Shown here: piece after piece, positions 1-8,475 of the stretch
Numbering within the stretch: position 1 is the stretch's first letter
How the letters are laid out: the number at the start of each line of letters is the position of its first letter
Program-made: the position numbers and the translations under genes
Origin: Deltaproteobacteria bacterium
GTDB taxonomy: Bacteria > Desulfobacterota > BSN033 > UBA1163
Direction of reading: 5' to 3'
DNA: 53,488 nucleotides
Assembly: GCA_016875195.1 (NCBI GenBank)
Contig: VGRY01000024.1
Coordinates: forward strand, 1 to 53,488
Notes under the pieces: model-generated
Told to the model about the DNA's origin: nothing
The model's database searches: none
What the model saw: only the letters and a program-made list of their open reading frames with translations

Positions 1-2
1 TG

Positions 3-188
3 ATTGATCCTCGGTCTTTGAGGGTTCAACTTCAGGAGGGTTACAAGAGGTTGGAAGCTCGATTGGAGGAGAAGGGTGAGAGCACGGATTGCTCCGGGAG
101 GAAATACCTCAAGCAGAACAGTCGATACATTTCAACGACGGATCCGGATGCATCGATTGTGAATCGAGGGAGGCCCAAGCTTTCCTAG
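3..188 (+). pseudogene. Transposase fragment (IS1182-like), cut by the window and by a stop
   Basis: An open frame enters from the left edge and ends at TAG 186-188. It encodes about 61 residues containing STTDPDASIVNRG, which resembles the conserved segment leading into the catalytic domain of IS1182/IS5-type transposases, where the frame should continue for a few hundred residues. Here it stops right after RPKLS and the next codons give no continuation. I read it as the remnant of a dead insertion sequence. The family call is from motif memory. The upstream part is outside the window, so a programmed frameshift cannot be fully excluded. Confidence 0.6.
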
Positions 189-216
189 CGATGAAGATCG
201 TTGAAGTATCTCGCCT

Positions 217-236
217 GAGCTTGCTCGAGCAAGCTC
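217..236. repeat. 20-bp perfect palindrome after the transposase remnant
   Basis: GAGCTTGCTC is followed directly by its reverse complement, and then by a pyrimidine run. It could be a hairpin terminator for the dead transposase, an insertion-sequence end, or a protein-binding site. It lies about 100 bp upstream of the S1 gene start. Confidence 0.6.
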
Positions 237-280
237 TTTCTAAAGGCAGGTAAAGACTTTCGAAGATGTTTAGAAAGGGT

Positions 281-286
281 TATAAT
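281..286 (+). promoter_or_regulatory. Candidate -10 box for the S1-domain gene
   Basis: A perfect TATAAT lies 31 nt upstream of the ATG at 318. No good -35 box is seen at the right distance, so this is a weak call. A start of transcription near 293 would give a leader of about 25 nt to ATG 318 but only about 4 nt to TTG 297, which favours the ATG. Confidence 0.35.
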
Positions 287-317
287 AGGCCATCTATTGA
301 GTTTGTGCGAGGAGAAA

Positions 318-1778
318 ATGGAAGAAAAAGAGATGAAAGAGGCTAGTTTTGAGGAACTGTTAAAAGCGAGTTTTGAATCTCCGGCCCGCAGGGTTCGCCC
401 CGGAGAGAGGATATCCGGAATTGTCGCAAAGATTGGAAAGGATACGATTTTTGTCGACCTGGGAGGGAAAAGCGAGGGGATTGCCGACCTTCAAGAATTC
501 ATGGATAGAGAGGGCTATCTTACTGTAAAGCCCGGAGACCAAGTAGAGATGAGAGTATCTTCAATCAAAGATGGCATTCATCTCACCAAAGGGATGAAGG
601 TTCAGGGCGCAGATGCTCTCGACATACTCCGTGAGGCAAAAGAGAATCTTGTCCCCGTAGAAGGGAAAGTATCGAGTATTACAAAAGGAGGCCTTGAGGT
701 CGATTTTTCTGGCATTCGAGCCTTCTGTCCCCTTAGCCAGATTGACCTGATCTTCACAGAGAAACCGGAAGTTCATCTTGGAGCCAGATATTCGTTTCGC
801 ATTATGGAGATCAAAGAGAAGGGGAAAAACATTATCGTATCCCGCCGCGTTCTCCTCGAAGAGGAGCAGGAAAAACGATTGAAAGAGACGCTGGAGCGGC
901 TCAAGCCCAATCTGGAATCCGAGGGTAAGGTGACGAAGTTGACCAATTTCGGGGCCTTTGTGGATTTAGGCGGAATTGAAGGAATGGTTCACATCTCCGA
1001 GATCTCTCACGGACGGATTAATCATCCTTCTGAGGTTCTCCAGACCGGCCAGCCGGTGAGGGTGAAAGTGTTAAAGATGGAGCCGGACAAGGAAGGAAAG
1101 CCTAAAATCTCTCTCTCCATCAAAGCCCTCGAACCGGATTCCTGGGAGAAGGGCCTCGGATTTGATGAAGGTGAGATCATCCGCGGGAAGGTATCAAGGC
1201 TCATGGATTTTGGAGCATTTGTGGAAGTAGCCCCCGGTGTGGATGGTCTCGTCCACATTTCCGAAATCAGCTATGAGCGGATCTCCCATCCTAGTCGCCT
1301 TCTGAAGGAAGGGGATATCGTTGATGTGATGGTGATGGGAATCGATACCGAAGCGCATCGAATTTCGCTGTCCATCAAAGAGGCGGGGGTTAAGAAAAAG
1401 ATCATCGAAGAGGAAGGCCCGGATCAGGTGCGGCTGGAAGTGGGACAGGTCTTGAAAGGAATTGTTGAAGACGCCAAACCCTATGGTCTCTTTGTTCGCC
1501 TTCCGCAATTTGGAGCAAAGGTGAGAGGGTTGCTTCCCAACGAAGAGTTGAGAACCTCCGAAAAAGGGGAGGTGAAGAAGAGGTTCCCAAGAGGGAGGGA
1601 GATTCAGGTGGAAGTTGTCTCCATCGATGACAAGGGAAAAATACGGCTATCACAGAGAGCGATGGAGGAAAGAGAGGATCGGGAGGACTACCAAAAGTTT
1701 ATGGAGAAGGAGGATCGGAGCGGGAAGTTCGGAACCCTCGGCGATGTTTTTAAGGGTCTGAAACTGAAGAAAGAATAA
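318..1778 (+). CDS. rpsA: S1-domain RNA-binding protein (ribosomal protein S1 type)
   Basis: Five S1/OB-fold repeats are visible in the 486-aa product, at about residues 29-92, 111-177, 199-269, 285-354 and 376-450. Repeats 3 and 4 carry the strongest hallmark, NFGAFVDLGG/DFGAFVEV followed by GMVHISE/GLVHISE. Bacterial S1 holds mRNA on the 30S subunit; E. coli S1 has six repeats and 557 aa, so this is a shorter form. It stands alone, without the usual cmk or ihfB neighbours, so it may be a second S1 paralogue rather than the housekeeping copy. The frame could open at TTG 297, but a purine-rich AGGAG just before ATG 318 and a TATAAT at 281 favour the ATG. The C-terminus is acidic and lysine-rich. 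Confidence 0.85.
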   Translation: MEEKEMKEASFEELLKASFESPARRVRPGERISGIVAKIGKDTIFVDLGGKSEGIADLQEFMDREGYLTVKPGDQVEMRVSSIKDGIHLTKGMKVQGADALDILREAKENLVPVEGKVSSITKGGLEVDFSGIRAFCPLSQIDLIFTEKPEVHLGARYSFRIMEIKEKGKNIIVSRRVLLEEEQEKRLKETLERLKPNLESEGKVTKLTNFGAFVDLGGIEGMVHISEISHGRINHPSEVLQTGQPVRVKVLKMEPDKEGKPKISLSIKALEPDSWEKGLGFDEGEIIRGKVSRLMDFGAFVEVAPGVDGLVHISEISYERISHPSRLLKEGDIVDVMVMGIDTEAHRISLSIKEAGVKKKIIEEEGPDQVRLEVGQVLKGIVEDAKPYGLFVRLPQFGAKVRGLLPNEELRTSEKGEVKKRFPRGREIQVEVVSIDDKGKIRLSQRAMEEREDREDYQKFMEKEDRSGKFGTLGDVFKGLKLKKE

Positions 1779-1941
1779 AAGGAGGTTGCCGTCCTCACCC
1801 ATATCTCCTGCCGAAATACTTTCGCATAACCCTTTTCCCATCTAAGGTAAGCCCCCTATCCTACAAACTGAATTCGTAGCGCAACCCGAGTGCATGTTGA
1901 CCCAAATTCCGATTTAGAAACTGGAACCCCTTTACCGGGCA

Positions 1942-2017
1942 GTCATTGCGAGCACCTGCAAGGTGCGTGGCAATCTCATTGCAAAAGACGAGATTGCTTC
2001 GGTTCCCTCGCAATGAC
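1942..2017. repeat. GTCATTGCGAG palindromic repeat with nested hairpins
   Basis: The ends are exact inverted copies: GTCATTGCGAG at 1942-1952 and CTCGCAATGAC at 2007-2017. Inside are a second arm pair, GCAATCTC at 1970-1977 and GAGATTGC at 1990-1997, and a small hairpin GCACCT/AGGTGC at 1952-1966. This nested cloverleaf plan matches the GTCATTGCGAG repeats scattered through many Desulfobacterota genomes and resembles a REP element or MITE. It fills most of the 311-bp gap between the S1 gene and ftsE; the rest of that gap shows nothing I recognise. Confidence 0.8.
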
Positions 2018-2089
2018 CATTCCTATAACGGGATTTGGGAGTTGACTGTTTTCTTGAAAAAAAAGGGGGTTCGTGTTAGTTTGGATTAA

Positions 2090-2776
2090 ATGATACAGAT
2101 GTTTTCTGTCTCGAAGACTTATCCCAGCCAGATCACAGCCTTTTCAGATTTTTATCTCGAGGTCGGGGCCGGGGAGTTCGTCTTCATCACCGGCCCAAGC
2201 GGATCGGGAAGGAGCAGCCTTCTTCGTATCCTTTTTGGCGCTGAAAAACCGAGTAGCGGAGAAGTCATCGTCAACGGAATCCGTCTCACTCAGCCCGGTT
2301 TTAAGAAGGCCTATCAGGTGAGAAAAATGATGGGAATCATTTCCCCGGATTTTAAACTCCTGAAGGACTGTAATGTGAGAGAAAATATCAGTTTCGTTCT
2401 TGAGGTCATGGGTTACCCGCCAAAAGCGATTAAAGAAAAAGTTTATCAAGCGCTAATCCTAATGGGTCTCCAGGAGAGAGAGAAGGATTCGATTCTCTCC
2501 CTTTCTGCCGGAGAACAACAGCGTGTGGCCATTGGCCGGGCCCTGGTCAAAGACCCTGCCCTGATCCTCGCTGATGAGCCCACTTCCATTCTGGATGATG
2601 AGATGACCGGGAGGGTGATGACGATCTTTTCGGAACTCCAGCAGAAAGGGACGACCATTGTCTTTGCCACCCAGGATACCCATTTGATTCAGCGTTATCC
2701 CCATCGGACGATTTCCCTTGTGGCAAAGAGAGAGGGAGGCGCAGAAGGTAATGGCGAGGTGAGATCCGAGGGATGA
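2090..2776 (+). CDS. ftsE: Cell-division ABC ATPase FtsE, with substituted catalytic residues
   Basis: FtsE (228 aa) is the cytoplasmic ATPase that, with FtsX, drives the periplasmic murein-hydrolase activator at the septum. The family is clear from the overall sequence, the signature LSAGEQQ (138-144), Walker B LILADEP (158-164) and the overlapping ftsX. However, the Walker A motif reads GPSGSGRSS, so the essential Lys is Arg41. The Q-loop reads IISPDF, with Pro86 in place of Gln. The switch reads FATQD, with Gln195 in place of His. The codons (AGG, CCG, CAG) were checked in the DNA. Three losses suggest weak or absent ATP hydrolysis. No strong Shine-Dalgarno precedes ATG 2090. Confidence 0.9.
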   Translation: MIQMFSVSKTYPSQITAFSDFYLEVGAGEFVFITGPSGSGRSSLLRILFGAEKPSSGEVIVNGIRLTQPGFKKAYQVRKMMGIISPDFKLLKDCNVRENISFVLEVMGYPPKAIKEKVYQALILMGLQEREKDSILSLSAGEQQRVAIGRALVKDPALILADEPTSILDDEMTGRVMTIFSELQQKGTTIVFATQDTHLIQRYPHRTISLVAKREGGAEGNGEVRSEG

Positions 2777-3675
2777 TCTCTTTTCTGGGTTACGCACTAA
2801 GAAGGGCCCTCCGAAACATGAAGGGCAACCTCTTTCCCAATCTGACCACCATTGCGATCATCGGCATCTCGCTTCTCATCTTTTCATCCTTCTCCCTGAT
2901 TGCCTTTAACCTGACCTCTCTTCTGAAGATCTGGGAGGATAAATTTGAGGTGATCGCTTTTCTGAAGAGAGGCACGTCGTTGAATGAGGTGGAGGGCGTG
3001 TTGAAACAGATTCGGCAGCTCGATGGAGTGGAGACCGTCAATTATATTTCACCCTTCGATGCGATGGCCTTTATGGAGGCAAGGCTGGGAAAACAGAAGA
3101 ATCTCCTCGAAGGGATTCAACCAGCTATCCTCCCCGCCTCCGTTGAGATTCGGCTGACGAAGGACTATTGGGGACAGACGAAGATTGAAGATGTAGTCTC
3201 TCATCTGAAGAGAGTTTCGCAGATTGAAGAGATTCAGTATGGCCAGGAATGGATTGAGGCATTTTCCGTTCTGGTTTACCTGGTCAGGCTCACCCAGTGG
3301 ATTTTGGGAGGACTTCTCCTGGCAGCGATCATCTTTATCGTCTCCAATACACTCCAGCTCACCATCTCCTCTCGCAGGGAGGAGATTGAGGCAATGCAGA
3401 TGGTAGGAGCCAACCCGGCCTTCATTCAGGTCCCGTTCTATCTGGAGGGGCTTATCCAGGGACTCCTGGGAGCTGGAATGGCAATGGGCCTCCTCTATCT
3501 GCTATACCAAGTTGTCCTGGTCATGATCACGCCCCTGATGAAAGGATGGATGGCAGGCATTCCCATTCTCTTTCTGCCCTGGGAGACGATCTTATGGATG
3601 CTATCAGGGGGAACGGTCTTCGGCCTCTTTGGCAGTTTTGTCGCATCGATGAGATTTTTGAGATACGTCGGTTGA
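2773..3675 (+). CDS. ftsX: Cell-division permease-like protein FtsX
   Basis: This is a 300-aa inner-membrane protein with the FtsX plan: a transmembrane helix near residues 24-46, a periplasmic domain of about 120 residues that in the family contacts EnvC-type activators, then three hydrophobic helices near 168-192, 220-248 and 262-292. The segment between helices 2 and 3 (SSRREEIEAMQMVGA) is the usual FtsX/MacB-type cytoplasmic coupling loop. Its ATG overlaps the ftsE stop as ATGA, implying translational coupling. Because FtsE looks catalytically impaired, this FtsX may act more as a scaffold than as a cycling transporter; that is inference. Confidence 0.92.
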   Translation: MISFLGYALRRALRNMKGNLFPNLTTIAIIGISLLIFSSFSLIAFNLTSLLKIWEDKFEVIAFLKRGTSLNEVEGVLKQIRQLDGVETVNYISPFDAMAFMEARLGKQKNLLEGIQPAILPASVEIRLTKDYWGQTKIEDVVSHLKRVSQIEEIQYGQEWIEAFSVLVYLVRLTQWILGGLLLAAIIFIVSNTLQLTISSRREEIEAMQMVGANPAFIQVPFYLEGLIQGLLGAGMAMGLLYLLYQVVLVMITPLMKGWMAGIPILFLPWETILWMLSGGTVFGLFGSFVASMRFLRYVG

Positions 3676-3682
3676 GCGATCG

Positions 3683-4885
3683 ATGAAAAGAATAAGGAAG
3701 GTTTTGATTTTTGCGTTCGCCACAGGATTGATCCTCATCCTTGCCCTTCCCTCTCTTCAGGCAAGCCGGAAGGAGCAGATTGAAAAGGATATCCATCAGA
3801 AGAAGAAGGACCTTGGCGATATTAAAAAAGAGATTTCCGTGACAAGGGAGAAGGAGAAGGAGATTCGCGGGAAGGAGACTTCCATCCTCGAAAACCTCAA
3901 TTCCCTTGAGACCCAACTTTATAAGAAAGAGAAGGAACTAAAGCAGATGGAGGGCCAGTTGGCCCAAACCAGAGAAAGGCTCCGGCAGGCGAGAGAGCAG
4001 ATTGCCATGCTTAACAACGGGTTAGAGCGGACCCGTAAAGAGCTTCTTTCGAGATTGACAGCCCTCTATAAGATGGAAAGGACTCCTCCGGAGGCCCTGC
4101 TCCTCACTTCTCAGTCCTTTCCCGATTTGTTGAAGGTTGATAAATATTTTAAAGTTATCCTTCACTCGGATGCGCGCCTGATCGAAACCTACCAGTATCA
4201 GGTGACCTTGAAGGAGCGATACCAGGAGGAATTGACCCGGGATCAACAACAATGGGAGAGAAACATCTCGGAGGTCGGGAAGAAAAAATCTGAGATTCAA
4301 ACCATCAAGAAAGAGAAACAGGCCCTTCTCAAATCGATCCAGAATCAGAAGGTGGTCTATCAAAAATTGATTAACGAGCTGGAGGAAAGGGCAAAAAATC
4401 TCCAGGCGCTCGTTCAAAAATTGGAGCGGGAAAAAAGCCTTCTCTCCTACGGGAAAGTAAAGCCAGAAAATTTTAAAGGGAAATTAACTCCTCCCGTTCA
4501 TGGAAAGGTGCTCAGCCAATTCAAAGAGAGGGGGCAGAATGGAATTGAGATCCAGGCGGCCATAGGAGCGGAGATCCACGCCGTCCTGCCCGGAAAAGTC
4601 CTCTATGCTGATTGGTTTAAGGGGTTTGGAAATATTGTGATCATCGATCATGGGGATCACGTCTTTACAGTCTCAGGATACTGTTCCCAACTGCTGAAGA
4701 AAGCAGGAGATGAAGTAGCCCAGGGTGATGCGATTGGCCTGATAGGCAGCGCTGGAGCGCTGAAGGGACCTTCGCTTTACTTTGAGATCCGGCATCAGGG
4801 AAAGGCGCAGAATCCCATGGATTGGATTTCGCAGCCGGATAAGTTGGCGTTGTTTCCAGAAGGAAGTGGGCCTAAAGGGAAATGA
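3683..4885 (+). CDS. envC: EnvC-like murein hydrolase activator, degenerate M23 domain
   Basis: The 400-aa product has a signal peptide (about residues 1-28, ending near LPSLQA), a long charged coiled coil from about 30 to 265, and a C-terminal LytM/M23 domain from about 275. All recognisable zinc ligands are missing: the usual H-x-G-x-D region reads NGIEIQA, and the HxH motif is replaced by SLYFEIR. E. coli EnvC is also a non-catalytic LytM activator of amidases with LYFEIR at this place. It begins 7 nt after ftsX, matching the known FtsEX-EnvC partnership. It probably activates a septal amidase encoded elsewhere. Confidence 0.88.
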   Translation: MKRIRKVLIFAFATGLILILALPSLQASRKEQIEKDIHQKKKDLGDIKKEISVTREKEKEIRGKETSILENLNSLETQLYKKEKELKQMEGQLAQTRERLRQAREQIAMLNNGLERTRKELLSRLTALYKMERTPPEALLLTSQSFPDLLKVDKYFKVILHSDARLIETYQYQVTLKERYQEELTRDQQQWERNISEVGKKKSEIQTIKKEKQALLKSIQNQKVVYQKLINELEERAKNLQALVQKLEREKSLLSYGKVKPENFKGKLTPPVHGKVLSQFKERGQNGIEIQAAIGAEIHAVLPGKVLYADWFKGFGNIVIIDHGDHVFTVSGYCSQLLKKAGDEVAQGDAIGLIGSAGALKGPSLYFEIRHQGKAQNPMDWISQPDKLALFPEGSGPKGK

Positions 4886-5015
4886 TAAAAAAGAGAGCTC
4901 TGAAAAAGGACTTGCTCCCTGATTGTATAGATTTTAAAAAATTGATTCCGTGATTTCTCTTTGGTTTTCGATGCATTTTAAGTCGATGTAATCGTTTCAT
5001 AATCGGTGTAATCAG

Positions 5016-5041
5016 AGATTTCTGGATTTTTTCAGAAATCT
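5016..5041. repeat. 26-nt hairpin repeat, copy 1
   Basis: A perfect 9-bp stem, AGATTTCTG/CAGAAATCT, encloses an 8-nt T-rich loop just upstream of the ctpA Shine-Dalgarno. A second copy differing at one base lies at 28878-28903. A hairpin this close to ctpA could act as a terminator or leader structure, but there is no U-run after the stem. Confidence 0.75.
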
Positions 5042-5056
5042 AAAAAGGAGGATGAT

Positions 5057-6385
5057 ATGTCACAAGGAAAAGGGATGAGAAATTTGAAAATCATCTCCGT
5101 AGTTGTTCTATTCTTTATTCTGGGCGTGACCGTGGGGCTGGGCCGGTTCCATAAGGTCTCTGCCCTCTCCAACCCCACCTATGAAGATCTGAGGGTCTTT
5201 GCCGATGTCTTAGGCATTCTTCAGAAGGAGTATGTGGAGGAGACGAAATCAAAGGACCTGATCTACGGAGCCATCAAGGGAATGCTGGAGACTCTGGACC
5301 CCCATTCGGGCTTCCTGCCGCCCAATATGTATAAGGAGATGCAGGAAGAGACCAAGGGCCGATTTGAAGGATTGGGATTAGAGATCACCCTCAAAGAGGG
5401 TGTGCTTACGGTCGTTTCTCCTATCGAGGATACACCAGCGCATAAAGCAGGCCTCCAAGCGGGAGATCAAATCCTTAAAATCGATGGGGAGGTGACAAAG
5501 AACCTCACATTGATTGAGAGCGTAAAACGGATGAGGGGCCCCAAAGGATCGAAAGTTACTCTTACCATCATGAGGGAGGGATTTCCAAAACCCAAGGAGT
5601 ACCCGCTGATCCGAGACGTGATTCCTGTCAGAAGCGTTCGATATGAACTGCTGGAGAAACAGTATGGGTATATCCGCCTTTTCCAGTTCCAGGAAAAAAC
5701 AGATAGCGAATTCCAGAAGGCGGTTAAAGCGCTCGAGGAAGAGGCCAAAGGTGGATTGAAGGGTTTGATCCTCGATTTGCGGAATAATCCCGGAGGCCTT
5801 TTGGATCAGGCAGTCAAGGTGTCGGATCGTTTTATTGAATCGGGTGTCATTGTCTCGATTGAAGGAAGAAGAGAAGAGAATAAGATGAAATTTAACGCCC
5901 ACCCACAGGAGGACAACCTCGCTCGTTATCCTCTGGTCGTCCTGGTCAATGGAGGAAGCGCCAGTGGTTCAGAGATCGTGGCAGGAGCCATTCAGGACCA
6001 TGGTCGCGGAATTATCCTTGGAACTCAAACCTTTGGAAAAGGGTCGGTCCAGACAATCTTTTCCCTGAAAGAGGGGGCAGGCCTCCGGCTGACTACAGCA
6101 AGGTATTACACGCCCAATGGTCGCAGTATCCAGGCCAAAGGGATTGTTCCGGATATCATTGTGAAACCTGCGGCCCCTGAAGATGAGAAAGCAGCCCCTC
6201 CGAAGCAACCACCTGCGGAAAAGGATCTGGAGCGTCACCTGATCGATGCCAAAGAGAAGGAAAAACCAAAGGTAGAGGGGAAGGAGAAGGAGAAGAAACC
6301 GGCTGATAACCAGATGGAGCGGGCCCTTGAGCTTCTAAAGAGCTGGGAGATCTTTAAAAATATCGCCACCAAGAAATCGGGATAA
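5057..6385 (+). CDS. ctpA: Carboxy-terminal processing protease CtpA (S41 family)
   Basis: This is a 442-aa exported serine protease. An N-terminal hydrophobic segment (residues 10-30) is a signal or anchor. A PDZ domain spans about 98-175, with GLGLEI and PAHKAGLQAGDQI. The S41 catalytic region has SASGSE (301-306), containing the nucleophile, and the general-base Lys in FGKGS (Lys328). The tail from 375 is rich in Lys, Glu and Pro. CTPs trim or degrade periplasmic and murein-hydrolase proteins, which suits its place after ftsE-ftsX-envC. AAGGAGG upstream of ATG 5057 is a strong ribosome site. The 171-bp gap from envC holds the hairpin repeat and may contain a separate promoter. Confidence 0.93.
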   Translation: MSQGKGMRNLKIISVVVLFFILGVTVGLGRFHKVSALSNPTYEDLRVFADVLGILQKEYVEETKSKDLIYGAIKGMLETLDPHSGFLPPNMYKEMQEETKGRFEGLGLEITLKEGVLTVVSPIEDTPAHKAGLQAGDQILKIDGEVTKNLTLIESVKRMRGPKGSKVTLTIMREGFPKPKEYPLIRDVIPVRSVRYELLEKQYGYIRLFQFQEKTDSEFQKAVKALEEEAKGGLKGLILDLRNNPGGLLDQAVKVSDRFIESGVIVSIEGRREENKMKFNAHPQEDNLARYPLVVLVNGGSASGSEIVAGAIQDHGRGIILGTQTFGKGSVQTIFSLKEGAGLRLTTARYYTPNGRSIQAKGIVPDIIVKPAAPEDEKAAPPKQPPAEKDLERHLIDAKEKEKPKVEGKEKEKKPADNQMERALELLKSWEIFKNIATKKSG

Positions 6386-6395
6386 AGAAAAAAGT

Positions 6396-6510
6396 ATTAC
6401 GGTCAGGGCAACGATGCCCGTATCGTTTATAAAAGGTTACGATTGTCGTTTTTGAATTCTTTGAATATTACCGTTACCGGCAACCGAAACAGGCCTCGTT
6501 GCCTTAACCT
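6396..6510. repeat. Imperfect inverted repeat between ctpA and hyi
   Basis: The 19-nt arm at 6407-6425 (GGCAACGATGCCCGTATCG) matches the reverse complement of 6485-6503 at about 15 of 19 positions, and further complementarity extends inward. It resembles the other gap-filling palindromes in this window in size and placement. No function is evident. Confidence 0.5.
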
Positions 6511-6563
6511 TAACCGCATCCCTTTAAACGATTTTTAATTCGCAGGAATCACGGAGGATGATT

Positions 6564-7343
6564 ATGCCAAAATTTAGTGCCAATCTAACCATGCTGTTTA
6601 ATGATGCCGATTTTTTAGATCGCTTTGAGAGGGCGGCTAAGGCTGGATTTAAAGGGGTCGAATATCTGTTTCCCTATGCCTGGAGCAAAGAGGAACTGAG
6701 AGAACGGTTGAACAAGCATGGCCTCATCCAGGTATTGCACAATCTTCCTGCTGGCAACTGGCAGACAGGAGAGCGAGGCATTGCGTGCCTTCCCGGAAGA
6801 GAAGGAGAATTCCGGGATGGAGTGGGAACAGCGATTGAATATGCAAAGACATTAGGATGTCCCCGTATCAACTGCCTGGTGGGAAAGACTCCCCATGGAG
6901 TTCCTCCGGAAAAGGTTCGTCAGACGCTGATGGATAATCTCCGGTTTGCAGCCAGCTCTCTGGAAAAAGCAGGGATTCGCTTTATCGTCGAACCCCTGAA
7001 TGATCAGGATATGCCCGGGTTTCATCTGGTCCATACGCGGGATGTCTTTCGGTTGTTTGAAGAGATCAGCCATCCTAATCTCTATCTCCAGTATGACATC
7101 TACCATATGCAGGTTATGGAAGGGAACCTGACGAAGACGATTTTGAGCAACCTTGCAAAGATCGGGCATATTCAGTTGGCCGATGTCCCGGGACGTCACG
7201 AACCGGGCACAGGAGAGATTAATTTTGCCAATCTGTTTCGTACTATCGATAAGGCAGGTTATGATGGATGGATCGGCTGTGAATATATTCCGTCAGGAAA
7301 GACAGAAGACGGGCTGAAATGGATTGAACCTTATCTAAAATAA
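6564..7343 (+). CDS. hyi: Hydroxypyruvate isomerase family protein
   Basis: The 259-aa TIM-barrel protein starts MPKFSANLTMLF and carries the family's two catalytic glutamates, in VEPLND (Glu143) and GCEYIP (Glu240). Hyi interconverts hydroxypyruvate and tartronate semialdehyde; close relatives (OtnI) act on 2-oxo-tetronate, and the two are not separable by eye. ATG 6558 is also in frame, but GGAGG touches it directly, whereas the spacing to ATG 6564 is 6 nt, and the N-terminus then matches the family. The next gene reduces tartronate semialdehyde, which supports the hydroxypyruvate/glyoxylate assignment. Confidence 0.85.
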   Translation: MPKFSANLTMLFNDADFLDRFERAAKAGFKGVEYLFPYAWSKEELRERLNKHGLIQVLHNLPAGNWQTGERGIACLPGREGEFRDGVGTAIEYAKTLGCPRINCLVGKTPHGVPPEKVRQTLMDNLRFAASSLEKAGIRFIVEPLNDQDMPGFHLVHTRDVFRLFEEISHPNLYLQYDIYHMQVMEGNLTKTILSNLAKIGHIQLADVPGRHEPGTGEINFANLFRTIDKAGYDGWIGCEYIPSGKTEDGLKWIEPYLK

Positions 7344-7390
7344 CCATCGTCAAACATTTCTTTGAATACCATTAAGAGGAGGAAACAAAG

Positions 7391-8278
7391 ATGGCAGAGT
7401 TAGGATTTATTGGTTTGGGGATCATGGGAAAACCCATGGCAGGTCATTTAGTCAAGGCAGGCCACACGGTTCATGTGTGTGATATCGCAGAGGAACCAGT
7501 TAAGTTCCTGTGCAGCCTGGGTGCACAAGGATTTGCTTGCTCCAGAGAGGTAGCACAGAAATCAAAGATCATCTTCATCATCGTTCCCGACACGCCCGAT
7601 GTAGAGGCCGTGCTCTTCGGTCCGAATGGCGTTGCAGAAGGTTTAAAGCCAGGTTCCATCGTGGTGGATATGAGCTCGATCTCACCGCTTGCGACCAAGG
7701 AATTCGCAAAGAAGCTGGCCGCAATGGGCGTGGAGATGCTCGATGCGCCGGTATCAGGAGGCCAGGTCGGGGCTGAAAACGCCACCCTCTCGATCATGGT
7801 AGGAGGAAAAGCAGAGGTATTCAATCAAATCAAGCCCTTCTTTGAATTGATGGGGAAGAATATTGTTCATGTCGGTGGAAATGGAGATGGTCAGACCTGC
7901 AAGGTGGCCAACCAGATCGTTGTAGCTCTCACCCTTGAGGCAGTGGCAGAAGCTCTTCTCTTTGCCTCCAAGGCAGGCGCTGACCCGATGAAAGTTCGGG
8001 CGGCACTGTTGGGAGGATTTGCCCAGAGCCGTATTCTCGAACTCCATGGAGAGAGGATGATCAAGCGAACCTTCAATCCTGGTTTTCGTGTCAGGCTTCA
8101 TCAGAAAGATTTGAATATTGCCCTGCAATCCGCACGGAGCATGGGATTGAGCCTGCCCAATACAGCCACGGCACAGGAACTCTTCAATTCTCTCGCTGCA
8201 CAGGGAGGAAGCGAACTTGACCATTCTTCCATTGTGACGGTCCTGGAAAAACTGGCCAATCACGCGATTGGGAGTTAG
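7391..8278 (+). CDS. garR: 2-hydroxy-3-oxopropionate (tartronate semialdehyde) reductase
   Basis: This is a 295-aa beta-hydroxyacid dehydrogenase. The Rossmann motif GFIGLGIMGKPMA lies at 5-17, the substrate-binding DAPVSGG near 118-124, and the catalytic Lys171 in CKVANQ. The family reduces tartronate semialdehyde to D-glycerate with NAD(P)H. It follows the hydroxypyruvate isomerase by 47 bp with a strong AGGAGG site, so the two are likely one operon carrying C2/C3 acids to glycerate. GarR and GlxR cannot be told apart here. It could also be a related 3-hydroxyisobutyrate-type dehydrogenase, but the neighbour argues for tartronate semialdehyde. Confidence 0.87.
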   Translation: MAELGFIGLGIMGKPMAGHLVKAGHTVHVCDIAEEPVKFLCSLGAQGFACSREVAQKSKIIFIIVPDTPDVEAVLFGPNGVAEGLKPGSIVVDMSSISPLATKEFAKKLAAMGVEMLDAPVSGGQVGAENATLSIMVGGKAEVFNQIKPFFELMGKNIVHVGGNGDGQTCKVANQIVVALTLEAVAEALLFASKAGADPMKVRAALLGGFAQSRILELHGERMIKRTFNPGFRVRLHQKDLNIALQSARSMGLSLPNTATAQELFNSLAAQGGSELDHSSIVTVLEKLANHAIGS

Positions 8279-8325
8279 TGGTGAAATTTTTTACTGCTAA
8301 ATAGGTTTCAATCCGAAGTATGGAG

Positions 8326-8475
8326 TTAAACTCAAAGCCCTAAACACTAAATCCTAAACAAACACAAAACTCAAAATCTAAATGTTAAAAAAAATTTAAT
8401 GCGTTTAGGTTTTGTAATTTTAAAATTTGAGTTTATTTAGAGTTTAGGGTTTAGGGTTTAGGGTTTAGGGTTTAA
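8326..8475. repeat. Imperfect hairpin with TTTAGGG tandem repeats
   Basis: The right arm holds four full TTTAGGG units plus TTTA at 8443-8474. The left arm from 8338 reads CCCTAAACACTAAATCC and is roughly its inverse, and AAACTC/GAGTTT blocks pair further in. The whole gap between garR and the aldehyde dehydrogenase is therefore a long AT-rich hairpin. The telomere-like unit is a by-product of the simple repeat; surrounding genes are plainly bacterial. Confidence 0.7.

Noticed and set aside
1402..1653. Minus-strand frames opposite the S1 gene
   Set aside because: Shadows of a clear S1-domain gene; no motif or ribosome site.
6386..6563. Possible structured RNA upstream of hyi
   Set aside because: Pairing is imperfect and matches the gap-palindrome style; no known riboswitch core is present.
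8443..8474. TTTAGGG units as a telomere or eukaryotic contamination
   Set aside because: Only four units, with an inverse partner in the same gap and bacterial genes on both sides.
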